Assembly (NCBI GenBank): GCA_008123405.1
Contig: VSSA01000005.1
Span: 186,001-250,000, forward strand
Direction: 5' to 3'
Length of the DNA: 64,000 nt
Source of the DNA: Nocardioides sp. BGMRC 2183
Lineage (GTDB): Bacteria > Actinomycetota > Actinomycetes > Propionibacteriales > Nocardioidaceae
The position numbers and the translations under genes are program-made. Of this stretch, positions 16,756-25,369 are shown piece after piece. Every line of letters begins with the position of its first letter. The stretch's first letter is position 1. The notes under the pieces were generated by a model. It did no database searches. It saw only the letters and a program-made list of their open reading frames with translations, and had not been told where the DNA came from.

Positions 16756-18173
16756 AGTCCCTTGTAGTGGTGTAGCGCTGCGTTCCTTCGCTTGGGTTGG
16801 TCAGGCGGTCAGCGCGGGCAGGTCATCAGCTCCGATCTCGGGTTCGGTGATGGGCACGATGTTGACGCGGCAGCGGGCCAGGACCTCGAGTCCGAGGTAG
16901 CGGCGGCCCTCGGCCCACTCGTCGGTCTGCTCGGCCAGGACCGCGCCGACGAGCCGCACGATCGCTTCGCGCGTGGGGAAGATCCCGACGGCGTCGGTGC
17001 GGCGCCGGATCTCGCGGTTGAGCCGCTCGGCGGGGTTGTTGGACCAGATCTGGGTCCACACGTCCTTCGGGAAGGCGGTGAAGGCGAGGATGTCCGCGTG
17101 AGCGGTGTCGAGGTGCTCGTGGACCTCGGGCAGCTTCTCGGCGACGTAGTCCAGCAGCCGGTTGAACTGCGCGCGGACCGCGGGCGCGTCGGGCTGGTCG
17201 TAGACCGAGTGCAGCATCGCCTTGACCGCCGGCCACATCGCCTTCGGGGTCACCGACATCAGGTTCGCGGCGTAGTGGGTGCGGCAGCGCTGCCAGGACG
17301 CGCCAGGCAGGTTCGCCGCGACCGCCTCGACCAGACCCTTGTGGGCGTCGCTGGTGACAAGCCGGACACCGGTCAGGCCACGGGCGACCAGGTCTGCGAA
17401 GAACTCGTTCCAGGCCGCGCCGGTCTCGCTGGTGGCCACGCGCATGCCGAGGACCTCGCGGTGCCCGTCGCCGTTGACGCCGGTCGCCACGAGGACGACC
17501 GCGTTGATCACTCGACCGCCTTCGCGGACCTTCATCGTCAGGGCATCGGCCGCGACGAAGGTGAACGGCCCCGCGGTGTCGAGGGGGCGGTGGCGGAACT
17601 GCTCGACGTGCTCGTCGAGGTCGGCGGCCATCCGGGAGACCTGGGACTTCGACAGCGAGTCGATGCCCAGGGTCTTGACCAGTTTGTCCATCCGCCGTGT
17701 CGAGACGCCGGCGAGGTAGCAGTCAGCGACCACGGTGATCAGCGCGGTCTCTGCTCGCTTGCGGCGCTCGAGGAGCCACTCGGGGAAGTAGATGCCCTTG
17801 CGCAGCTTCGGGATCGCGACATCGATCGTGCCGACCCGGGTGTCCAGGTCGCGGTGGCGGTAGCCGTTGCGCTGCGTGAGGCGGCCGGGTGTGGGGCGGC
17901 CGTACTCGGCGCCGACGACAGCGTCGGCGTCCGCGGAGAGCAGCGCGTTGATCATGGTCTGCAAGAGCGAGCGCATCAGGTCCGGACTCGCCTCGGCGAG
18001 GGCTTCGCCGAGCAGACGTGCAGGGTCGACAATGTGGGCAGCGGTCATCGTGATGACTCCATTCGAGAGTGCTGTGAGAGGTTCACTCGAAGGATCACGC
18101 GGTGGCCGCGTCTTCATCCGACGTACACGCCGGCGACGATCTCGGCGACCGCGCTACACCACTATCAGGGACT
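16756..18173. mobile_element. IS256-family insertion sequence, complete
   Basis: An imperfect terminal inverted repeat of about 25 bp bounds the element. The left end starts AGTCCCTTGTAGTGGTGTAG at 16756 and the right end, read on the other strand, starts AGTCCCTGATAGTGGTGTAG at 18173. Both continue to CGC. The roughly 1.4 kb length and single long transposase gene fit the family. The 8 bases flanking each side do not match, so no target duplication remains. That suggests a rearrangement at one end after insertion. Confidence 0.85.
16801..18048 (-). CDS. IS256-family (mutator-type) transposase
   Basis: This 415-residue DDE transposase has full family length. Recognisable parts include the NGYRHRDLDTRVGTIDVAIPKLR entry (first residues only intact in the mutator signature), the catalytic aspartate strand VAADALTMKVRE, the second aspartate in LVTSDAHKGLV, and the C-terminal WSNNPAERLNREIRRRTD motif that carries the catalytic Glu. 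The ATG at 18048 has GGAG upstream. A longer frame starting 23 codons earlier is possible. The reading frame is undamaged, so the element may still be mobile. Confidence 0.93.
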   Translation of the reverse strand: MTAAHIVDPARLLGEALAEASPDLMRSLLQTMINALLSADADAVVGAEYGRPTPGRLTQRNGYRHRDLDTRVGTIDVAIPKLRKGIYFPEWLLERRKRAETALITVVADCYLAGVSTRRMDKLVKTLGIDSLSKSQVSRMAADLDEHVEQFRHRPLDTAGPFTFVAADALTMKVREGGRVINAVVLVATGVNGDGHREVLGMRVATSETGAAWNEFFADLVARGLTGVRLVTSDAHKGLVEAVAANLPGASWQRCRTHYAANLMSVTPKAMWPAVKAMLHSVYDQPDAPAVRAQFNRLLDYVAEKLPEVHEHLDTAHADILAFTAFPKDVWTQIWSNNPAERLNREIRRRTDAVGIFPTREAIVRLVGAVLAEQTDEWAEGRRYLGLEVLARCRVNIVPITEPEIGADDLPALTA

Positions 18174-18253
18174 CAACTTGCGGATCTTGCGGTGGGACTG
18201 CTGCACGGATAGGTGACATCTGATCTGTGGTGCCGAGGAGCACCGCTGGAAGG

Positions 18254-18571
18254 ATGTGCACTGTGCCCAAGCCCTACCCCCAGGAGTTCCGTGACGACGT
18301 CGTGCGGGTCGCGCGGAACCGTGAGCCAGGCGTCCACCTCAAGCAGATCGCTGCCGACTTCGGGATCAGCGAGTCCTGCCTTACGAACTGGATGAAGACC
18401 GCCGACGTCGAGGACGGCATGAAGCCCGGAACGACCGCAGCGGATAACGCCGAACTGCGTGAGGCCAGGAAGCAGATCCGGCTGCTGGAGCAGGAGAACG
18501 AGGTGCTGCGCCGCGCGGCTGCGTACCTGTCCCAGGCCAACCTGCCGGGAAAAGGCTCTACCCGCTCGTGA
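18254..18571 (+). CDS. IS3-family transposase OrfA
   Basis: This protein of about 105 residues has the HTH_Tnp_1 fold near the N-terminus (QIAADFGISESCLTNWMK) and a leucine-zipper-like helix near the end (ARKQIRLLEQENEVLRRAAA), typical of OrfA proteins that bind the terminal repeats and dimerise. GGAAGG lies just before the ATG. A GTG three codons on is an alternative. The stop overlaps the orfB GTG in a GTGA, so orfB may be reached by coupling rather than by programmed -1 frameshifting. OrfA looks intact, but the partner orfB is destroyed. Confidence 0.88.
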   Translation: MCTVPKPYPQEFRDDVVRVARNREPGVHLKQIAADFGISESCLTNWMKTADVEDGMKPGTTAADNAELREARKQIRLLEQENEVLRRAAAYLSQANLPGKGSTRS

Positions 18572-19294
18572 AGGAGCTCGCTGCTGACGGGATCCCCGTC
18601 ACGGTGACGTGCCGGGTTCTCAAGCTCGCTCGCCAGCCCTACTACCGCTGGCTCCAGTCCCCGGTCACCGGCGCCGAGCTCGAGGAGGCCTACCGCGCCA
18701 ACGCGCTGTTCGACGCCCACCGCGACGATCCGGAGTTCGGGTACCGGTTCCTCCTCGACGAGGCCCGCGATGCCGGGACCGTGATGGCGGAGCGGACCGC
18801 GTGGCGGATCTGCTCGCAGCTGGGCTGGTGGTCGGCGTTCGGCAAGCCCAAGCGTGGCAAGGGCGGCAAGAGGCCCGGCCCGCCGGTGCATGACGACCTG
18901 TGCGCCGTGGTCGACGACAAAGGCAGGGTGCGGCACGAGTTCACCGCCGACGCCGCGAACGAGTTGTGGCTGACCGACATCACCGAGCACCGCACCGGTG
19001 AGGGCAAGCTCTACCTCTGTGCGATCAAGGACGTCTACTCCAACCGGATCGTGGGCTACTCCATCAGCGACCGGATGAAGTCCCCGGCTCGCGGTCGCTG
19101 CGCTCGACAACGCCGTCGCCAGACGCCAACTCCAGGGCGGTGATGTCGCCGGGTGCATCGTCCACAGCGACCGCGGAAGCCAGTTCCGCAGCCGGAAATT
19201 CGTCCACGCACTCAATCGCCACGCCATGGTCGGATCGATGGGCCGCGTCGGTGCAGCCGGCGACAATGCGGCCATGGAGATGCTCCTATCAGTG

Positions 19295-20350
19295 TCAAGC
19301 GGTCATCGGAGCGGCCTCGAGGAGTCGGAAGAGGTGCCGAGCGTAGTAGCGCTTCAGGCACCTCATCGCCTCCCTCTTCGTCTTGCCCTCGGTGATCCGG
19401 CGGGCGATGTAGTCCTTGGTCGGCTGGTGGTGCTTGGCGCGCGCCAGGATGACGGTGTGCAGCGCCCTGTTGAGTTGGCGGTCGCCGCCGCGTGAGAGTC
19501 GGTGGCGGGTCTGGGTCTGGCCGGACGTGGCTTCGAGCGGTGCGACGCCACCGAGCCGCGCAAAAGCTGCCTCGTCCCGGCAGCGACCGGGGTGCGACCA
19601 GGACACGAGGATCTGTGCGGCCATGAGCACGCCAACCCCGGGCTCGTCGAGCAGCGCCGGCGCCATCGACCGCACGAGAGGGATCATCGCCACCTCGAGA
19701 TCACGGCACTCGTCGGTGAGCTGCCGGACCCGGTTCGCGGTGCTACGCAGCGACAGTTTCGTCGCGGCGTATTCAGGGTCGGTGGCAGTGTCCGGACGAA
19801 GTCGCTGGCACCGTCCGACCAAGTCCATCAGTGGTCGGCCGCGGAGTTCCTCGCGCAGATCTACGGGAGCCGTGACGACGAGTGCCTTGAGGACGTTGAT
19901 CGCAGCGACCCGTGCGAGCTTCGCGCTGTCACGGGCGATGATGAGCGTCCGCAGCCCTTCGCGCGTTCCCCGCGAGCGCGGGGTCGCCCAGCTCTTGCGC
20001 CCCAGGATCTCCCGCGCAGCGCGAACGGCGTCCAGAGAGTCAGACTTCGCTCCGTCCTTCGATGGACGCGCGCTCGGGTGGTCGAACTCGATGACGAACT
20101 CGCCCTTCGTCGCGAGCGCGGCCGCCAGTCCGGCGCCGTAGCTCCCGGTGGACTCGATCGACCACGCTCGCCTGCCCTCGGTGGTGTGTTCCTTCGCCCA
20201 GCGCATCGCTTGCCCGTAGCCACGGGCGGTCGTGGCGAAGACCTTCGTCGCCACCTCTCCCTGGGTTCTCGAGCAGACGACCGCTGCGGTGATCCAGTCC
20301 CTGTCGGGGTCGACACCGATGACATGATCCACCAGTTCTGCCAGTGCCAT
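19295..20350 (-). CDS. IS110-family DEDD transposase/recombinase
   Basis: This 351-residue recombinase has full family length. The N-terminal RuvC-like DEDD domain shows D in IGVDPDRDW, E in SIESTGSYGAG, and the paired Asp in KSDSLDAVRAA. The C-terminal Transposase_20 domain has the DEPGVGVLMA helix-hairpin-helix and the LEATSGQTQ stretch with the nucleophilic Ser. Enzymes of this family are guided by a bridge RNA encoded in the element's own non-coding end. The ATG has GAGGAGCAAG upstream. The frame is intact, so the element could still be active. Confidence 0.93.
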   Translation of the reverse strand: MALAELVDHVIGVDPDRDWITAAVVCSRTQGEVATKVFATTARGYGQAMRWAKEHTTEGRRAWSIESTGSYGAGLAAALATKGEFVIEFDHPSARPSKDGAKSDSLDAVRAAREILGRKSWATPRSRGTREGLRTLIIARDSAKLARVAAINVLKALVVTAPVDLREELRGRPLMDLVGRCQRLRPDTATDPEYAATKLSLRSTANRVRQLTDECRDLEVAMIPLVRSMAPALLDEPGVGVLMAAQILVSWSHPGRCRDEAAFARLGGVAPLEATSGQTQTRHRLSRGGDRQLNRALHTVILARAKHHQPTKDYIARRITEGKTKREAMRCLKRYYARHLFRLLEAAPMTA

Positions 20351-20566
20351 GCTCTTGCTCCTCAGATGCGGGTGAGTGGACTCCGCCGGAAGGTGAGGCA
20401 GGACTGTGATGGGTCACCCGAAGGGACAAGCTCCTAATCAAGCCATCGAGGTCGGCGGTGCGACTGGCGGACATATCTCTTAATGAGGACACCGGCTGGG
20501 TCGGTCATTCTGTGGGTCACGTCAGCCGGCACCACCTTGCCGCGCAGCATGCTGGGAGTCTCACAG
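20351..20566 (-). ncRNA. Predicted IS110 bridge RNA (non-coding left end)
   Basis: IS110-group elements are known to encode a structured bridge RNA of roughly 150-250 bases in the non-coding end upstream of the recombinase. It has separate loops that base-pair with the target and with the element's own ends. This 216-base stretch fills exactly that position and codes for nothing convincing. The segment GCATCTGAG near 20373 resembles the rebuilt element junction (GCAT-CT-GTGAG), which is suggestive only. I have not folded it, so loop boundaries are not claimed. Confidence 0.6.
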
Positions 20567-20789
20567 AGCTTCTTCAGCCTGCTGCAGAAGAACGTCCTGG
20601 ACCGGCGGTCCTGGGCCACCCGCGAGGAGCTACGGATCGCCATCGTCCAGTGGATCGAGCGGACCTACCACCGACGTCGTCGACAAGCCACGCTCGGACG
20701 GTTGACCCCCATCGAGTACGAGACCATCATGACCACGCCAGCCACTCAGGCTGCGTGACCCAACCTGTCACCCGATCGTGCAGCAGACC

Positions 20790-20995
20790 CCCTGGCTGAC
20801 GCCGTCCCTGACGAGTACGCACCGCTGACCAGCCCGAATCCACCGGGTTAGAGCTGGGCGACGATCAAGAGGCTTTACGACACCGGTTCCTCACGTACAC
20901 CTTCCCGTCTCGCTCACCAGGCACGGCCCGTCCGGTAGTACCAGACCGCCCTGACTTCACCGCGGCTGCTCCCACCCTCACCGGCGTTCCCCGGA
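20790..20995. other. Non-coding stretch between IS3 and ISL3-type relic
   Basis: I see no gene, repeat or RNA signature here. It is probably decayed mobile-element DNA joining the IS3 end to the ISL3-type relic. Confidence 0.5.
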
Positions 20996-21618
20996 TCAGG
21001 CTGCCGCCAGCTTCACCCAGCCGCTACGACGACCGGGCCATGTAGGTCTCTCACCTCCATCCGAATCAACAGCGCCTCGTGGCGCACCACGTGCTCGTCG
21101 ACCCCGATCACGGCCACGCCGTCGACCCGGGCCGAACCGGGCCGGGTCGTTGATCAACATGCGCTTGCCCTCGGCAGGACCGCGTTGTTCGCGGTGTCCC
21201 ACGCGACTCCGAGGCCCTCGGCCACCCTCGCTACGGTCAGGTGCTGGACCACGATCCCCGTCAACGCCCACCGCAGCCCGCCGCGCGAGAGCTTCGCACG
21301 TGGCTCGGCTGCCGCGGTGGTGTCTTGGCGCCACACGTGGCCGCACTCGCGGCACCGGTAGCGACGGACCACGACTTCCAACATGGTGGGACGCCAGCCC
21401 AGCGGCTCGTGCGCGAGCCGCCGGACCACTGTGTCACGAGCCCGGCCCTCACCACCGCAGTCGTGGCACCAGCGGTCGGGCTCGACGACTCGACAGGCCA
21501 GCACCGCCCGATCGGGTTCGAGTCGGTGCCCGGTGACGGCCAGGCCGAGGCCATCGAGTCGAGCGAAGGTCGTCAGGTCAGGGCGGCCGAAGCCGGCCGG
21601 CGGGGTAGCGTCGGGCAC
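20996..21618 (-). pseudogene. ISL3-family transposase relic
   Basis: The first 154 codons (21618 to 21154) read as the N-terminal half of an ISL3-type transposase: a zinc-ribbon pair (WCHDCGG and YRCRECGHVWRQ) and the HTH region (RVAEGLGVAWDTANNAV). Beyond that the frame shifts. Pieces that belong to the catalytic start (VDGVAVIGVDEHVV, with the first DDE Asp) can be found in other frames down to about 21050, and the remaining two-thirds of the gene is absent. It is a decayed, truncated transposase with at least two frameshifts. Confidence 0.72.
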
Positions 21619-21731
21619 GTCGAGGTCTTCCAGATGGCGAGCGTCAGAACTTCCATCCTCGGGAGACCTCGACGTCTACCCGCGGACCGACGCGCCAGAG
21701 CGACCTACACCCTCATCTGGGAAGAGCCGCG

Positions 21732-22559
21732 AATGTTCACCTTGCCCACCCGTTGGGAGTCAAGGCGTTCGAGTACCGACGAGTGAAGAACGACGTCCGC
21801 GATGCCGCCGGCCCGGCCGACCTGCTCCGGATGGACCGGTTGCCTGAGGCTTGGATCGCGCCACCAGCCACCCGCGAGCTGCGCGAACTGGTCCGCCACC
21901 GCTCCAAGCTCGTCGGCATCCGCAGCCACTGCAAGGCCGAGGTCCACGCCGTGTTGGCCAAGTGCGGGATTCAGGTGTTGATGAGCGACCTGTTCGGCGT
22001 CGATGGCACAGCGTTGTTGGATCGGCTCGAAGTCCCCGCTCCCTATGCGGCCCGGGTCTCCTCATTGCGTCGAGTGATGGCCGATGTCGAGTTCGAGATC
22101 GACCTGTTCACCAACCTGGCCCAAGGCCAGATCCGGTCCGATCCGGGCTACCTGGCACTGCAGAAGATCCCCGGCATCGGACCGGGCCTCGGCGCAGTGT
22201 TCCTCGTCGAGATCGGCGACATTAACGGGTTCGCTGCCGCGCCCCAGCTGGCCTGCTGGGCAGGGCTGACCTCGAAGCACCACGAGTCCGACGCCCACGT
22301 GCACCGGGGCCGGATCGCCAAACAGGGATCGCGACTGGTGCGCTGGGCGGCAGTGGAGTCGGTCCAACGAGTCGGTGACCGCACACGCGTCGGCGCGCTA
22401 CGCGATCGGGTCGCGCAAGGCCGCGGTCCCAACATCGGCAAGGTCGCCGCCGCGCGAGTGCAGATGGAGTACGTCTTCTACGCGCTGCGCGACGGCCACG
22501 TCCGGGCCTTGCCGCACCCAACAACGCCAACCACGCAGAGCAACAGGAGTGTGGCATGA
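21732..22559 (+). pseudogene. N-terminally truncated IS110-family transposase
   Basis: This open frame resembles the IS110/IS116/IS902 recombinase but lacks the first Asp and Glu of the DEDD catalytic domain. It begins inside the protein at NVHLAHPLGVKAF and keeps the paired-Asp helix (KNDVRDAAGPADLL) and the C-terminal domain with IPGIGPGLG and the WAGLTSKHHESD stretch. It is not the same element as the nested IS110 at 19280-20566; the sequences differ clearly. With its 5' end gone it lacks a proper start and upstream RNA, so it is a relic. The first in-frame start, a TTG at 21753, gives 268 codons. Confidence 0.8.
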
Positions 22560-22886
22560 ACCCTGTCCACCATCTTCCGGTCGGTCGCGAGGTCGTGCAT
22601 GTCATGACCCCCACCAACGGCGAGGTCGCGCTTTCTGGTTGACCCCGACCGACCGGGACGCAGCGCACCCCACATGCCGCCCGACCACACGGCCCATCCA
22701 CTGGTCGATCACGCGGCGAAGGGATGACCGAGCAGCCTCCACCGGCCTGCTCCCAACGCCAAGCATGAGCACTGATGCGATCAACGTCCACCTATACCAA
22801 CAACCTCACGAACGAAGAGCTCCCCCGGCCCTCGACAACCGCACAGTGTGCACTCCACCAGCGACGGCCTCAACGCCCGACGGCCG
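22560..22886. other. Non-coding stretch downstream of the IS110-type relic
   Basis: No convincing gene is visible on either strand. The first part is probably the 3' flank of the truncated IS110-type element. I saw no matching inverted repeat that would mark its end. Confidence 0.45.
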
Positions 22887-23345
22887 CTACGCGGTCGGGC
22901 TCCGCCCGAGCCCTGACCCCGCCGCCGGCTCAGTGCGCCCAGCAACGATCGTCGAGGCCCCAAACACGCCAGCCAACCCTCTTGACCAGCCCCGCCCCTT
23001 CAGGGATGACCTGCAGTGACGCGATTCCCGTGGCTGCCAACGGTCAGATCGGGTGCGTGTACGCACCGCCTTCCGCGAGGGGCGAGCGGACCTCTCCACA
23101 TCACGAGCATCTTCGAGTTGCTCCTCAGCGAACGAGTCCTCGTGGTCTTCCAGCCACCGGTTGAGCTCGGACAGGCGGTACTTGAGGCGTCCTCCGGCCT
23201 TGACTGCGCGTGGTCCGTAGCCCGATCGGCGAGCCGGCCACGTCAGCAGGGTCGCCTTCGACACACCGAGATATCCACAGGCCTTCTCGATGCTCAGGAA
23301 CCGCGCGGGAGCCCGATGTTGGCCTCCGGCGTACGCCGCCACCAC
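22887..23345 (-). CDS. Excisionase-like helix-turn-helix protein
   Basis: A DNA-binding domain of the HTH_17/Xis type is clear: FLSIEKACGYLGVSKATLL, followed by a wing with GGRLKYRLSELNRWL. The C-terminal part after residue 75 is basic, low in hydrophobics and of no recognised family. I place the start at GTG 23345, preceded by a GGTGGCGGAG run. The frame itself stays open to 23531, but that part overlaps a primase-polymerase relic in another frame. Xis-like proteins of this kind belong to integrative elements of actinomycetes. No integrase gene remains nearby, so it is probably left from a deleted element. Confidence 0.55.
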   Translation of the reverse strand: MVAAYAGGQHRAPARFLSIEKACGYLGVSKATLLTWPARRSGYGPRAVKAGGRLKYRLSELNRWLEDHEDSFAEEQLEDARDVERSARPSRKAVRTRTRSDRWQPRESRHCRSSLKGRGWSRGLAGVFGASTIVAGRTEPAAGSGLGRSPTA

Positions 23346-23499
23346 TCCGCCACCGTTCGTACCGAGGTGGTGGCGTCGTGGAATCCGCCTCTCGTCAGTA
23401 GCTGCTTGCCGTCCGGTAGGCAGGGCAGGACCGGAACTCCGGCCTCGCATAATGCAACGCGGCCGACGCCAGCTCAACCTGGGCTGCCGCCTCCGCCAT
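23294..23499 (-). pseudogene. Primase-polymerase (prim-pol) N-terminal relic
   Basis: From an ATG at 23499 the first codons read LASAALHYA. After one missing base near 23447 the next frame continues EAGVPVLPCLPDGKQ, then FHDATT, AEWWRRTPEANIGLP, and a stop at 23294. This is the characteristic start of the bifunctional DNA primase/polymerase domain (cytosolic replication protein of plasmids and integrative elements). Only about 68 codons survive, and the catalytic DxD part is missing. It overlaps the upstream region of the excisionase-like gene, so a deletion probably joined the two. Confidence 0.68.
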
Positions 23500-23680
23500 C
23501 GTGGGTCCGTCCACACGGGTGTCGTCTCCATGCCCCCGACGCTGGCGTGGAGACGTGTCCGAGATCGTTTCCATTACCTGCCGGTAACCAACTCCTGTGC
23601 GTTGTTCGCGCAGGTCAGCCGCGTTCCCCTCCAGCTACAAACCCGCTGGGGTCTTGCACGGCGACGCGCGGCGTGCACGG

Positions 23681-23962
23681 CTAGTTCAATCGCCAGGGCG
23701 AGGCCGGGCTGGTCGAGCGTGGGCTGTCGGCGATTCGGATGGCGTAGCGCGGCGGGTGGCGGTCGTCGACCTCGCCGAGATAGTCGTGCCGGGTCATCCG
23801 GCACCAAGCGGGGAGGTCGATCGGGGCGATGGGGTCGTCTGTCTCGAGGTGCACGACATCCCCGGCCGTCAGATGCAGGGTCGCGCGCCGCAGTAGTACG
23901 AGAAGTCGGGCGCAGGTGCGCGCGCCGCCGCGGACCAGATGGCTGCCGTCTGGTTGGGGCAT
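23681..23962 (-). CDS. TusA-like sulfurtransferase-family protein
   Basis: This 93-residue protein has the TusA/SirA-type two-layer fold pattern: a first helix after GGARTCARLLVLLRRA, the turn LTAGDVVHLETDDP, then IDLPAWCRMTRHDYL. TusA proteins carry a persulfide on a Cys in CPxP. Here the Cys is kept but the motif reads TCARL, so both prolines are gone. A second Cys sits in AWCR, as in many homologues. It follows the MFS gene by 48 bases on the same strand and is probably the last gene of the ADH/amine oxidase/MFS operon. Its role there may be sulfur relay or regulation of the transporter (inference). Confidence 0.75.
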   Translation of the reverse strand: MPQPDGSHLVRGGARTCARLLVLLRRATLHLTAGDVVHLETDDPIAPIDLPAWCRMTRHDYLGEVDDRHPPRYAIRIADSPRSTSPASPWRLN

Positions 23963-24010
23963 GGCCGGGTCCGCAAACTCGTCCGCGGCGGTTTGCTCCT
24001 CGGGGCCCGC

Positions 24011-25369
24011 TCATCCGGGGGCTCGCGTCTGTCGGGTGGGGGAGGCCCACATGAGTGCTGGGATGAGGGACAGTGCGAGGAGTCCGAAGGTGATGGTCAG
24101 CGTCGGGTAGCTGGTGAGCGCGACGACGAGGCCCGAGAGGGCCCCGCCGCTGGCGCCGGCGAGTGCGACGAGCACGTCGACGCGGCCTTGGGTTCGGGGT
24201 CGGTTGGACGGTTCGGTCGCGTCGACGACGAGCGCGGTGCCGGAGATGAGGCCGAAGTTCCAGCCGAGGCCGAGGAGGATGAGCGCGAGGATCGTGAGGC
24301 CGAGGGAGTCACCTGGAGCCAGCGCTGCGACGAGTCCCGAGGCGAGGAGAACGATGCCGGAGGCGACGGCCATGGCGGAGCGGCCCAGCCGATCGACCAG
24401 GAGTCCGGTGATCGGCGAGGGCAGGTACATGGCGGCGATGTGCAGTCCGATGACCAAGCCGACGTCGCTCATCCCGTGGTGGTGATCGCGCATGTGGACC
24501 GGCGTCATCGTCATGATCGCGACCATGGTGATCTGGGTGAGCACCATGATGGTCGCGCCGACGTAGGCGCCGCGCCCGACCGGCGGCACGATCGTAGGCT
24601 CCAGCCCCTCGGCCTGGGCCTCTTCGACGATGTCGTCGACGATCATGGCTTCGAGTTCGGTGGCGGGCATTGGTTCCGGCTGCGTGAGGGCGCTTCGGGC
24701 TGTCTCGGCCTCGATCCGGCGGGCGAGCAGGAGGGGGTCGGGCCGCAGCAGTGTGAAGAGCGCGAGGCCGGCAGCAGAGTAGGCGACGGCGGCGAGGAGG
24801 AACGGTCCGGACAGCGAGGGCAGTCCGAGGTGCGTCGCGAGATGGCCGAGGGGCCCGACCAGGTTGGGTCCAGCGACCGCGCCCACGGTGGTGGAGACGA
24901 GGGCGACGCTGATCGCGGTACCCCGCGTCGACGGCGTGGCCAGATCGGCGCCGGCGTAGCGGGCTTGGAGGTTGGTCGCGGTGCCGGCACCATAGACGAG
25001 GAGAGCGAGGAACAGCAGGGGTACGTTGCCGACGGCTGCTGCGATCACGACGCCGATGGCGCCGAGGCCGCCCGCGGCGAATCCGACTCCGAGGCCGACC
25101 CGCCGGCCGGCACGCTGGCTGATGCCGCCGACGAGGTAGGCGGCGAGTGCCGACCCGAGGGTGAACAAGGCGGCGGGAAGGCCTGCGAGTCCGTCTGTCT
25201 CGAGCATGTCCTCGGCGAGCAGCGCACCGACAGTCACTCCGGCGGCGAGGCCCGCGCCACCGAGGATCTGGCCGAACATGACGACCTTCAGCGTGCGCCG
25301 ATGGACCCGCGCCCGTTCCCGCTCGTGGGTCAGTGCCCGGTCGTGGATCTCCTGCGCTGAGCGGTTCAT
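24011..25369 (-). CDS. MFS transporter
   Basis: This 452-residue, 12-helix permease has a cytoplasmic N-terminus rich in charged residues (HERERARVHRRTLK), the loop 2-3 motif GISQRAGRRVGLG and a large central loop with acidic residues. The ATG at 25369 shares its A with the amine oxidase stop (TGATG), so it is tightly coupled. An open extension of 71 codons upstream lies inside that gene and is not real. It probably moves the substrate or product of the amine oxidase. The direction of transport cannot be told from sequence. Confidence 0.88.
   Translation of the reverse strand: MNRSAQEIHDRALTHERERARVHRRTLKVVMFGQILGGAGLAAGVTVGALLAEDMLETDGLAGLPAALFTLGSALAAYLVGGISQRAGRRVGLGVGFAAGGLGAIGVVIAAAVGNVPLLFLALLVYGAGTATNLQARYAGADLATPSTRGTAISVALVSTTVGAVAGPNLVGPLGHLATHLGLPSLSGPFLLAAVAYSAAGLALFTLLRPDPLLLARRIEAETARSALTQPEPMPATELEAMIVDDIVEEAQAEGLEPTIVPPVGRGAYVGATIMVLTQITMVAIMTMTPVHMRDHHHGMSDVGLVIGLHIAAMYLPSPITGLLVDRLGRSAMAVASGIVLLASGLVAALAPGDSLGLTILALILLGLGWNFGLISGTALVVDATEPSNRPRTQGRVDVLVALAGASGGALSGLVVALTSYPTLTITFGLLALSLIPALMWASPTRQTRAPG

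Larger units (their letters stand above)
19280..20566 (-). mobile_element. IS110-family insertion sequence nested in IS3 orfB
   Basis: Comparing the two broken ends of orfB defines the insert as 1,287 bases, with an ambiguous AGA repeated at both junctions (19278-19280 and 20565-20567). On the transposase strand this contains the CT dinucleotide commonly used as the IS110 core. There are no long terminal inverted repeats, as expected for the family. The layout on the minus strand is about 216 bases of non-coding DNA, then the transposase gene, then 15 bases to the end. That is the IS110-group arrangement, with non-coding RNA upstream. Confidence 0.85.
18568..20758 (+). pseudogene. IS3-family transposase OrfB, frameshifted and split by IS110
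   Basis: The rve-type integrase gene is broken twice. Codons run from the GTG at 18568 through the HTH_21 region and the first catalytic Asp (LWLTDITEH). A C run at 19082-19085 then has one base too many and throws the frame. In the corrected frame the second Asp (IVHSDRGSQF) follows. At 19279, directly after the GAG codon of the catalytic Glu (AAME), the IS110-type element intervenes. The gene resumes at 20567 with SFFSLLQKNVLDRRSW and ends at 20758. Both pieces together give a normal OrfB, so the damage is recent. Confidence 0.88.
18195..20789. mobile_element. IS3-family element interrupted by an IS110-family element
   Basis: The outer ends form an imperfect inverted repeat of about 24 bp. 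GGACTGCTGCACGGATAGGT begins at 18195, and GGTCTGCTGCACGATCGGGT begins at 20789 on the other strand. Without the nested 1,287-base insertion the element would be about 1.3 kb, normal for IS3. It contains orfA, a broken orfB in two pieces, and the IS110-type element. Its left end lies 22 bases from the IS256-type right end. Confidence 0.85.

Noticed and set aside
16748-18181. Target-site duplication around the IS256-type element
   Set aside because: The 8 bases on each side do not match, so none is claimed.
22560-23000. Bridge RNA downstream of the truncated IS110-type gene
   Set aside because: It cannot be supported without folding, and the element has lost its 5' half.
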